Source: Atopobiaceae bacterium
GTDB taxonomy: Bacteria; Actinomycetota; Coriobacteriia; Coriobacteriales; Atopobiaceae
NCBI GenBank assembly: GCA_017460265.1
Contig: JAFUBJ010000489.1
Coordinates: forward strand, 1-6,431
Length of the DNA: 6,431 bases
Reading direction: 5' to 3'
Shown here: piece after piece, positions 1-5,758 of the stretch
Layout: the number at the start of each line of letters is the position of its first letter
How positions within the stretch are numbered: the first letter of the stretch is position 1
Translations under genes and position numbers: made by a program
Notes under the pieces: generated by a model
Told to the model about the DNA's origin: nothing
The model's database searches: none
Seen by the model: only the letters and a program-made list of their open reading frames with translations

Positions 1-6
1 AAGCAC

Positions 7-39
7 CTGACTCGAAAGGGATACTCCCTTTTGAGTCAG
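7..39. terminator. Long hairpin overlapping the idi stop codon, probable terminator
   Basis: A 15-bp stem pairs 7-21 with 25-39 around a 3-nt loop (TAC on the plus strand); the only imperfection is one G-T wobble (14 with 32). The outer arms are CTGACTC and GAGTCAG, and the inner arms AAAGGGA and TCCCTTT. The idi stop codon (38-36 on the minus strand) lies inside the outer arm, so the hairpin forms at the very end of the idi message. No clear U-tract follows on either strand (the minus strand continues GTGCTT to the window edge), so a canonical Rho-independent terminator is not proven. A bidirectional terminator between convergent genes, or a stabilising 3' hairpin, are both possible. Confidence 0.55.
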
Positions 40-599
40 CGCGTGACCTCGCGCAGGGCGATGCTCAAGACCATGGGCGCCCAGGCGCAGAAACGCTCGG
101 GATGGTCTGCCAGCTCGGCTGCCAGGTCGTCCACGCCAACCCAGCGCACGGCCATCACCTCGGAGGGATCGGGCGCGGTCTCTCCCTCGGGCACTCCAAG
201 GAGCACGTGGTCGTACTCATGCTCCGCAAGGCCATTGTCAAACGCCTCATAGTAGACAAACGAGTCAAGCTCACGCAGGTCACGGGCATCGCAGCCCAGC
301 TCCTCCCTCACGCGGCGATACGCAGCGTCGAGCACCTCCTCGCCCATGCGGGGGTGCGAGCAGCAAGAGTTGGCCCAGAGTCCTCCCGAGTGGTACTTGC
401 CCATGGCCCGCTGCGCCAGAAGCAGCTCAGGCCCGTGCGCGCCCTCGCGGACGAGCACGACCGAGAATGCGCGGTGCAGCAGGCTTTCCGCATGGGCCTT
501 CCACTTTGTGGCGCTGCCCACCACACGGTCGAGCCCGTCTACAAGGACGAGCGCGTCATTGCGCGCGGGGTCCCCTTCGATCATGTCGCGAGCCTTCAC
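36..599 (-). CDS. idi: Isopentenyl-diphosphate delta-isomerase, type 1
   Basis: This 187-aa Nudix-fold enzyme interconverts isopentenyl diphosphate and dimethylallyl diphosphate in the cytoplasm, balancing the two C5 building blocks for isoprenoids such as undecaprenyl phosphate and quinones. The type 1 landmarks are present. His36 and His42 lie in the K-x-x-H...LLHRAFS segment. The W-x-N-S-C-C-S-H-P motif gives Cys80 (equivalent to the catalytic Cys67 of E. coli Idi) and metal ligand His82. Glu126 and Glu128 in the A-E-H-E-Y-D-H stretch match E. coli Glu114 and Glu116. The Nudix helix is around residues 86-101. Length is close to the 182 aa of the E. coli enzyme, so the gene looks complete and active. 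The start is a GTG at 599-597 with a good GGAGGT 6 nt upstream; an internal ATG at codon 6 is less well placed. A weak -10-like TACACT lies at 640-635 on the minus strand without a convincing -35. The gene is divergent from the export operon and probably unrelated to it. Confidence 0.94.
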   Translation of the reverse strand: MKARDMIEGDPARNDALVLVDGLDRVVGSATKWKAHAESLLHRAFSVVLVREGAHGPELLLAQRAMGKYHSGGLWANSCCSHPRMGEEVLDAAYRRVREELGCDARDLRELDSFVYYEAFDNGLAEHEYDHVLLGVPEGETAPDPSEVMAVRWVGVDDLAAELADHPERFCAWAPMVLSIALREVTR

Positions 600-605
600 T
601 GTGCC

Positions 606-611
606 ACCTCC
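606..611 (-). promoter_or_regulatory. Ribosome binding site of idi
   Basis: On the minus strand this reads GGAGGT, a near-perfect Shine-Dalgarno sequence, with 6 nt between it and the GTG at 599. It supports the GTG start rather than the internal ATG at codon 6. Confidence 0.75.
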
Positions 612-659
612 GTCAACGTTCGCGCTCTGCTACCAGTGTAGCCATGTGAGCTCGAAGCG

Positions 660-686
660 TCCTCGCGGCTCTTTTTTGCGCGAGGA
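660..686. repeat. Inverted repeat with T-run loop in the divergent intergenic region
   Basis: TCCTCGCG (660-667) and CGCGAGGA (679-686) form a perfect 8-bp inverted repeat around an 11-nt spacer that holds six consecutive T residues (672-677). It lies between idi and the export operon, just upstream of the possible operon promoter. It could be an operator for a dimeric regulator or a hairpin in the idi 5' leader. It is not a good terminator, because the T-run is in the loop rather than after the stem. The repeat is directly visible; its role is unknown. Confidence 0.5.
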
Positions 687-690
687 GATA

Positions 691-717
691 TTGTTGGGGC
701 TTGTAAAGCGATAGAAT
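691..717 (+). promoter_or_regulatory. Possible promoter of the export operon
   Basis: TAGAAT (712-717) matches the -10 consensus at five of six positions and sits in a locally AT-rich stretch. The nearest -35-like hexamer, TTGTTG (691-696), is separated by only 15 bp, shorter than ideal. Transcription would begin near 724, leaving a leader of about 45 nt before the GTG at 770. The element may depend on an activator, given the poor spacing and the adjacent inverted repeat. Confidence 0.35.
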
Positions 718-755
718 TGATACTACATGTGCATGAACGATGCTAACGTCAGACG

Positions 756-763
756 AAAGGGGA
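756..763 (+). promoter_or_regulatory. Ribosome binding site that places the HlyD-like start at GTG 770
   Basis: The purine-rich AAAGGGGA ends 6 nt before the in-frame GTG at 770. The upstream in-frame ATG at 740 has no Shine-Dalgarno sequence, and the ribosome binding site would lie inside the coding region if that ATG were used. This decides for the GTG. Confidence 0.65.
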
Positions 764-769
764 TTCCTG

Positions 770-1264
770 GTGGCTGATACAGGCTCTTCCATCTTTACCA
801 AGCAGGCGCGCGAGAGGCTTCAGAGCCCCGATGACCTTGACCGATATGTCCGGGTCACCTCACCGAGCGTCTGGGTGGTCCTCGGCGCGATTCTCGCGCT
901 GCTCGCAGGCCTTTTTGCGTGGGGCGTCTTTGGCTCCGTGTCGGCAAACGTCGGCGCAAAGGCTGCCTGCGTGGATGGGCAGACGTTTTGTTTTCTCGAC
1001 TCAGCGAGCGTAGCGAAGGTGAACGAGGGAGACGAGGCCGTCGTCGACGGGCAAAGCACCAAGGTTGCGCTCGTGTCCAAGACGCCCTATTCCTCAGAAG
1101 AGGTTCGATCCATGCTCAACAACGACTTCCTGTCGCATACCCTCATGAGTGAGGACTGGGCATACATCGTGGTCTTCGATGCCGTGTCCGTCGAGGAAGG
1201 CGTGCCGCTTACCGCGAGCATCACCACCGAGCGCGTCGCTCCCATCTCGCTAGTGCTGGGGTAA
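770..1264 (+). CDS. Short HlyD-like NHLP-type bacteriocin secretion protein
   Basis: This predicted 164-aa protein (GTG start) is anchored by one membrane helix. It probably acts as the accessory membrane fusion subunit of the exporter encoded by the next two genes. The N-terminus (residues 9-33, with F-T-K-Q-A-R-E-R-L, S-P-D-D-L-D and V-T-S-P) resembles the cytoplasmic start of NHLP-system HlyD proteins (TIGR03794 type). A hydrophobic helix spans about 35-55. The exterior part, about 56-164, resembles the C-terminal beta-barrel region of that family: G-D-E-A-V-V-D-G-Q, then V-S-K-T-P-Y-S-S, and a closing G-V-P-L-T-A-S-I followed by A-P-I-S-L-V-L-G. The lipoyl and coiled-coil hairpin between these parts is absent, and full-length relatives are usually more than twice this size. 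Two cysteines (67 and 74) lie outside the membrane. The stop codon is 4 bp before the next gene. The family call rests on motif memory and context, so it is less secure than the ABC calls. Confidence 0.72.
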   Translation: MADTGSSIFTKQARERLQSPDDLDRYVRVTSPSVWVVLGAILALLAGLFAWGVFGSVSANVGAKAACVDGQTFCFLDSASVAKVNEGDEAVVDGQSTKVALVSKTPYSSEEVRSMLNNDFLSHTLMSEDWAYIVVFDAVSVEEGVPLTASITTERVAPISLVLG

Positions 1265-1268
1265 TGCC

Positions 1269-3425
1269 ATGGCAAGAAAGATAGAAAAAGTCCCCCAAGT
1301 CATGCAGATGGAGGCGCTCGAATGTGGCGCCGCCTGCCTGACCATGGTGCTTGCCTATTACGGTCGCTGGGTGCCGCTCGAGCGCGTCCGCGCGGAATGT
1401 GGCGTCTCGCGTGACGGCAGCAAGGCCGTGAACATCCTCAAGGCTGCACGAAGCTATGGCCTTACCGCCAAGGGCATGACCTTTTCGGTCGATGCCCTGC
1501 GCGAGAAGGGCAACTACCCTTGCATCCTGTTCTGGAACTTCAACCACTTCGTGGTCCTCTGTGGTTTCAGTCGCAAGTATGCGCATATCAACGACCCGGC
1601 GCGTGGCCAGGTCAAGGTGCCCATGGACGAGTTCGAGAAGTCCTTCACGGGCGTCGTGCTCACCTTCGAGAAGACCGATGAGTTCCAGCCGGGTGGTGAG
1701 CCGCCTTCGGCCACGAAGGCCGCTCTCGCGCTCCTCAAGGGCATGGGTCCCGCCATTGCCTTCATCATGCTCACGGCAGCGATTTCGTCGCTCCTGGGCA
1801 TCTTCAACACATCGCTCAACCGCGTGTTCCTTGACCGGGTGCTCTCGGGAGACAATCCCGACTGGTTGATTCCGCTCACGGGCATCATGTTCCTGCTGGC
1901 CCTGCTCTCGTGCATCGTGGGCCTGCTCAACGCGATTTACCTCATGCGCATCCAGGGCAAGATTGCCGTCGTGTCGTCCTCGCGCTTCATGCGCCACCTG
2001 CTGCACCTTCCGGTCGAGTTCTACTCGCAGCGCATGGTCGGCGACATCCAGCAGCGCCAATCCGCCAACGAGAGCATTGCCTTCTCGCTCGTGGGGCAGT
2101 TGGCGCCCGTGATCATCAACATCGCCATGCTCTTCCTGTACCTGGCCATCATGCTGCGCTATAACGTCATGCTCACGCTGGTTGGCCTCACGACCGTCCT
2201 GATCAACGTTCTCGTGGCGCGCTACATCTCCAAGAAGCGCGTCAACGTTGCCCGCTCCATGGTCACCGACGGCGGCAAGCTCTACGCCACCACCGTGAGC
2301 GGCATGGAGATGATCGCGACCATCAAGGCAGCCGGTGCCGAGAACGGCTACTTCCAGCGCTGGGCCGGCTACCAGGCAAACGTTGCCGAGGGCAACTCGC
2401 GCATGGTCAAGATCAACGAATACCTGGGTGCTATTCCCGGCATCCTTGCGTCGGTGAGCAACCTTGTGGTGCTGCTGCTGGGCATCTGGCTCATCATCAC
2501 CCAGGGCTTCACGCCCGGTGCGCTCCTTGCCTTCCAGGGCTTCCTCGGCTCGTTCATGGGGCCGGTCTCGCAGCTCATTGGCCTGGGCCAGACCGTTCAG
2601 GAGACGCAGACCGAGCTCGAGCGCGTGGACGACGTCATGCGATACAAGTGCGACGTCCCCGAAGACTTCGAGGGTCAGGACATGACCGGCATCGAGCGCG
2701 AGAAGCTCATGGGCAAGGTCGACCTCAAGGGCATCACCTTTGGCTACTCTCCCTTGGAGCCGCCGCTCATCGAGAACTTCGACCTGCATCTTGAGCCTGG
2801 GCAGTGGGTTGCCCTGGTGGGTGGGTCCGGCTGCGGCAAGTCGACCATCGCCAAGCTGGTGAGCGGACTCTACAAGCCCTGGGCGGGCGAGGTCCGCTTT
2901 GATGGCGCGCTCGAGGAGGAGGTGCCTCGCGCCGTCCTGCGAAGCTCGCTTGCAGTTGTCGACCAGGACATCGTCACCTTTGACGACACGGTGGGGGAGA
3001 ACGTCAGGCTGTGGGACCGCTCCATCGAGGACTACGAGGTCATCATGGCGTGCCGTGACGCCGAGATCCATGACGTCATTGCCGCACGCGAGGGCGGCTA
3101 TGGCAGCCGCATCCTTCCGGGAGGACGCAACTTCTCGGGCGGGCAGCTGCAGCGTCTTGAGATTGCCCGCGTGCTGGCGCAGGACCCCACGGTCATCATC
3201 CTCGACGAGGCGACGAGCGCCCTTGATGCCCAGACCGAGGCGAGCGTCATTCAGCGCATCAAGGATCGTGGCATCACCTGCATCGTGGTGGCGCACCGTC
3301 TTTCCACCATCCGCGACTGTGACGAGATCATCGTGCTTGACCAGGGCAAGGTGGTCGAGCGAGGCAAGCACGAGGAGCTGCTTGCCGCCGATGGAGCCTA
3401 TGCCAAGCTCGTGAGGAGCGACTAA
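1269..3425 (+). CDS. NHLP-type bacteriocin export ABC transporter with C39 peptidase (peptidase/permease/ATPase)
   Basis: This 718-aa three-domain exporter should cleave a double-glycine-type leader and transport the freed peptide. Residues 1 to about 130 form a C39 cysteine peptidase with all expected residues: oxyanion Gln13, nucleophile Cys19 (E-C-G-A-A-C-L), His93 (N-F-N-H-F-V-V-L) and Asp109 (I-N-D-P-A-R-G). A permease domain of six predicted helices spans about 155-442. The ATPase domain (about 483-718) has Walker A at 518-526 (G-G-S-G-C-G-K-S-T), Q-loop Gln566, signature F-S-G-G-Q at 622-626, Walker B ending at Asp646 with catalytic Glu647, and switch His676. Domain order and size fit the TIGR03796-type subunit. 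The start ATG follows the previous stop by 4 bp, with a weak GGGG 7 nt upstream, so translation is probably coupled. All motifs are intact. The substrate is not identifiable here; other C39 exporters (lantibiotic or class II bacteriocin type) are the alternative, but the paired second ABC gene favours NHLP. Confidence 0.9.
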   Translation: MARKIEKVPQVMQMEALECGAACLTMVLAYYGRWVPLERVRAECGVSRDGSKAVNILKAARSYGLTAKGMTFSVDALREKGNYPCILFWNFNHFVVLCGFSRKYAHINDPARGQVKVPMDEFEKSFTGVVLTFEKTDEFQPGGEPPSATKAALALLKGMGPAIAFIMLTAAISSLLGIFNTSLNRVFLDRVLSGDNPDWLIPLTGIMFLLALLSCIVGLLNAIYLMRIQGKIAVVSSSRFMRHLLHLPVEFYSQRMVGDIQQRQSANESIAFSLVGQLAPVIINIAMLFLYLAIMLRYNVMLTLVGLTTVLINVLVARYISKKRVNVARSMVTDGGKLYATTVSGMEMIATIKAAGAENGYFQRWAGYQANVAEGNSRMVKINEYLGAIPGILASVSNLVVLLLGIWLIITQGFTPGALLAFQGFLGSFMGPVSQLIGLGQTVQETQTELERVDDVMRYKCDVPEDFEGQDMTGIEREKLMGKVDLKGITFGYSPLEPPLIENFDLHLEPGQWVALVGGSGCGKSTIAKLVSGLYKPWAGEVRFDGALEEEVPRAVLRSSLAVVDQDIVTFDDTVGENVRLWDRSIEDYEVIMACRDAEIHDVIAAREGGYGSRILPGGRNFSGGQLQRLEIARVLAQDPTVIILDEATSALDAQTEASVIQRIKDRGITCIVVAHRLSTIRDCDEIIVLDQGKVVERGKHEELLAADGAYAKLVRSD
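3413..3418 (+). promoter_or_regulatory. Ribosome binding site of the second ABC gene
   Basis: GAGGAG lies within the last codons of the preceding ABC gene and ends 8 nt before the ATG at 3427. It supports that start and translational coupling of the two transporters. Confidence 0.65.
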
Positions 3426-3426
3426 T

Positions 3427-5610
3427 ATGAGGTTGCTAGAATCGCAGATAGAAACCAGGCAGCGCCTGGATGACGAGGCGCTGGAGCGTAGCTACGCAGA
3501 GCTTGCCGCGAGCGTGAGTGCCAAGCACAAGGCACCCCGGTTCAGGCCGGACGACCTCGAGCTGGCTGACGGCGCCGTGCTCACGTGCCTGCGCCATTGC
3601 GGCGTGAAGCCGGGCAACGTGCCTGATGACTCGCTGACCGACATAACCGAGCGCCTTGACTACCTCTGCCGTCCGTCGGGCACCATGCACCGCAACGTGG
3701 TGCTCAACGGCACGTGGTACAAGGACGCCATCGGTTCCATGCTGGGCAAGCTCGACACGGGCGAGCCCATCGCGCTGATTCCGGGCGCTCTCGGAGGCTA
3801 CGACTACCAGGAGCCGGGCACGGGCAACAAGGTGCGCGTCACCAAGGCGGTCGCCTCGCACATCCAAGAGGACGCCGTGCTGTTCTACCGACCGCTTCCC
3901 CAGGGCGCCCTTACCATTCGCGACCTGCTGCTCTTCCTCGTGCGGGTCTTCGAGGTCAACGACTACGTCTTCGTGCTCATGGCCACTGCCGTGACGACGC
4001 TGGTGGGCTTGCTGCCCGCCTGGGCAAACAAGCTCGCCTTTGGCACCGTCGTGCCCAGCGGTCAGGTCAATCTCATCCTGCCCTTGGGCGCGCTCCTTCT
4101 GGGCGTGTCCCTCTCGAGCACGCTTCTGGGCATTTGCCGCAGCATCGTCATGAGCCGTGTCTCCTCAAAGCTCAAGATCGCCTCTGAGGCGGCGACCTTC
4201 TCGCGCGTGCTGTTGCTGCCCACCTCCTTCTTCAAGGAGTACGCGTCAGGTAACCTGGCGAGCCGCGTGTCTCAGGTCACCTCGCTCATGCAGATGCTGA
4301 CCTCCATGTTCTTGGGGTCAGGCCTTACGGTGTTCTTCTCGCTGATCTATCTTGGCCAGATTGCCGTGTTGGCGCCCGCGCTCGTGGCTCCGGCGCTTGC
4401 CATTTCGGTTGCGCAGGCGACTCTCACCATCGTGGCGACCCTGATCTCTTCGCGCAGGCAGCGCAAGGTGATGGAGGCGTCGGCAGGTATGTCGGGCCTC
4501 GTGACCGCCCTTCTGAACGGCGTGCAGAAGATCAAGCTTGCCGGAGCGGAGAACCGTGCCTTCTCAAAGTGGGCGCACTCGTATTCCACCTATTCCCGAG
4601 CGGCGTATAACCAGCCCATTCTGGAGCGCGCCCTTCCCGTCTTTGTGTCCTTCGTGGGCATGCTGGGCTCCATCTCAATCTTCTACTTGGCAGGAAGCAG
4701 CCACATGACGGTGCCTGACTACATGTCCTTCAATGTGGCATATGGCCAGATCAGTGGTGCGGTCATGGGCGTTGCGGGCATCGCCGCCCAGCTTGCCCAG
4801 ATTCCTCCCATGCTCGAGATGGTCAAGCCCATCCTCGAGGCCACGCCCGAGATGTCGGACGACAAGCCGAGCGTGGGGCAACTCACTGGCGGCATCGAGG
4901 TTTCCAACGTCTCGTTCCGCTATACCGACAGCAGCCCCTACGTTCTGCGCAACATCTCGCTCAAGATTCGCCCTGGCGAATACGTGGCCATCGTGGGCAA
5001 GAGCGGTTGCGGCAAGTCGACGCTCATGCGCCTGATGCTGGGCTTCGAAAAGCCGGAGCGCGGCAACATCTTCTACGGTTCCTATGACGTGAACAAGGTC
5101 GACCTGCGCAGCCTGCGCCAGTCGATTGGCACCGTCATGCAGGATGGCAAGCTCTTCATGGGCGACATCGCCTCCAACATCACCATTGCCTCCCCGGGAG
5201 CCACCCTTGATGACGCATGGGCGGCTGCCGAGGTTTCGGGCATCGCTGACGACATACGGCGCATGCCTATGGGCATGCAGACGATGCTCTCCGAGGGTGC
5301 GGGTGGCGTCTCGGGCGGTCAGCGCCAGCGCATCATGATTGCGCGCGCCGTGTGCGGCAAGCGCAAGATCCTCATGCTGGACGAGGCAACGAGTGCGCTC
5401 GACAACGTGACGCAGAAGCACGTTGCCGACTCCCTCGAGAAACTCAAGTGCACGCGCGTGGTCGTGGCCCATCGCCTTTCTACCGTGCGCCATTGCGACC
5501 GCATCCTGGTGGTCGACGCCGGGCGCATCGTGGAGGAGGGCACCTACGAAGAGCTCATTGCCAAGGGCGGCTTCTTTGCCGACCTCGTGGCACGTCAGAG
5601 GATAGAGTAG
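3427..5610 (+). CDS. NHLP-type bacteriocin export ABC transporter, second subunit (permease/ATPase)
   Basis: This 727-aa membrane ABC protein is the expected partner of the peptidase-bearing transporter, whose stop codon is 1 nt upstream. Residues 1 to about 170 are soluble and lack a recognisable C39 Cys-His-Asp set. The segment about 115-160 (G-E-P-I-A-L-I-P, then R-V-T-K-A-V-A, ending F-Y-R-P-L-P) is characteristic of TIGR03797-type proteins. Membrane helices follow at about 175-198, 214-240, 293-340, 399-423 and 439-460. The ATPase domain (about 490-727) has Walker A at 524-532 (G-K-S-G-C-G-K-S-T), Q-loop Gln572, signature V-S-G-G-Q at 628-632, Walker B Asp652 with catalytic Glu653, and switch His682. 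All ATPase motifs are intact. It probably forms a heterodimer with, or works beside, the first transporter. A strong terminator begins about 40 bp after its stop. The ABC exporter call is certain; the NHLP subtype rests on the N-terminal segment and gene order. Confidence 0.88.
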   Translation: MRLLESQIETRQRLDDEALERSYAELAASVSAKHKAPRFRPDDLELADGAVLTCLRHCGVKPGNVPDDSLTDITERLDYLCRPSGTMHRNVVLNGTWYKDAIGSMLGKLDTGEPIALIPGALGGYDYQEPGTGNKVRVTKAVASHIQEDAVLFYRPLPQGALTIRDLLLFLVRVFEVNDYVFVLMATAVTTLVGLLPAWANKLAFGTVVPSGQVNLILPLGALLLGVSLSSTLLGICRSIVMSRVSSKLKIASEAATFSRVLLLPTSFFKEYASGNLASRVSQVTSLMQMLTSMFLGSGLTVFFSLIYLGQIAVLAPALVAPALAISVAQATLTIVATLISSRRQRKVMEASAGMSGLVTALLNGVQKIKLAGAENRAFSKWAHSYSTYSRAAYNQPILERALPVFVSFVGMLGSISIFYLAGSSHMTVPDYMSFNVAYGQISGAVMGVAGIAAQLAQIPPMLEMVKPILEATPEMSDDKPSVGQLTGGIEVSNVSFRYTDSSPYVLRNISLKIRPGEYVAIVGKSGCGKSTLMRLMLGFEKPERGNIFYGSYDVNKVDLRSLRQSIGTVMQDGKLFMGDIASNITIASPGATLDDAWAAAEVSGIADDIRRMPMGMQTMLSEGAGGVSGGQRQRIMIARAVCGKRKILMLDEATSALDNVTQKHVADSLEKLKCTRVVVAHRLSTVRHCDRILVVDAGRIVEEGTYEELIAKGGFFADLVARQRIE

Positions 5611-5612
5611 GC

Positions 5613-5630
5613 GAGCGGCTACTACCGCTC
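5613..5630 (+). repeat. Small inverted repeat just after the operon's last stop codon
   Basis: GAGCGG (5613-5618) and CCGCTC (5625-5630) can form a 6-bp stem with a 6-nt loop, starting 2 nt after the TAG. It lies 20 bp before the main terminator hairpin and may add 3' stability or a tandem termination structure. The pairing is visible; the role is a guess. Confidence 0.35.
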
Positions 5631-5650
5631 TTGCGCTCAGTTGGCACGTC

Positions 5651-5687
5651 TATCGGGTGGGAAGGCTTTCCCACCCGATATTTTGTT
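5651..5687 (+). terminator. Strong Rho-independent terminator of the export operon
   Basis: A perfect 13-bp stem (5651-5663 with 5668-5680, arms TATCGGGTGGGAA and TTCCCACCCGATA) encloses a GGCT loop and is followed at once by TTTTGTT (5681-5687). It ends the three-gene operon and separates it from the downstream membrane protein gene. Confidence 0.92.
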
Positions 5688-5723
5688 AACAATTGGCCGT
5701 CCAAACCAATGGTGGTTTACCAT
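5683..5723 (+). promoter_or_regulatory. Possible promoter/operator region of the downstream membrane protein gene
   Basis: Because a strong terminator precedes it, the gene at 5759 needs its own promoter in this spacer. Visible elements are a perfect 10-bp palindrome, TTGTTAACAA (5683-5692), which starts inside the terminator T-tract, and an inverted repeat AAACCA (5703-5708) with TGGTTT (5713-5718). A weak -35-like TTGGCC (5693-5698) and -10-like TTTACC (5716-5721) are 17 bp apart. None is close to consensus; the location is more secure than the exact elements. Confidence 0.25.
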
Positions 5724-5745
5724 GTCAGGGCAGTCTGTAACCAAC

Positions 5746-5753
5746 GAGGGGAG
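5746..5753 (+). promoter_or_regulatory. Ribosome binding site of the YwaF/TMEM164-like gene
   Basis: GAGGGGAG ends 5 nt before the ATG at 5759 (the AGGGG core is 7 nt away). It supports that start over the out-of-frame ATG at 5722. Confidence 0.6.
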
Positions 5754-5758
5754 CTGTT

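Noticed and set aside
102..641. Plus-strand open frame opposite idi
   Set aside because: It is an antisense shadow. The minus strand carries complete type 1 Idi catalytic motifs and a good ribosome binding site.
740..769. Alternative ATG start for the HlyD-like gene at 740
   Set aside because: It has no Shine-Dalgarno sequence and would add ten residues unlike the family N-terminus. GTG 770 has AAAGGGGA at good spacing.
727..777. A 16-codon open frame upstream of the HlyD-like gene whose product ends in Gly-Gly
   Set aside because: The Gly-Gly ending recalls a C39 leader, but there is no ribosome binding site, no core peptide after it, and it overlaps the ribosome binding site and GTG start of the next gene. 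Probably chance.
1264..1284. ATG overlapping the HlyD-like stop codon (TAATG) as a possible start
   Set aside because: It is out of frame with the ABC gene and stops after six codons; the true start is the ATG at 1269.
1221..3371. A 716-codon open frame on the minus strand opposite the first ABC gene
   Set aside because: It mirrors the coding strand almost exactly, has a low-complexity His/Asp/Arg/Leu-rich composition and no recognisable motifs. It is the usual antisense shadow of a high-GC gene; the plus strand encodes complete C39 and ABC motifs.
4675..5493. A 272-codon open frame on the minus strand opposite the second ABC gene
   Set aside because: It has the same antisense shadow pattern and lies opposite an intact ATPase domain.
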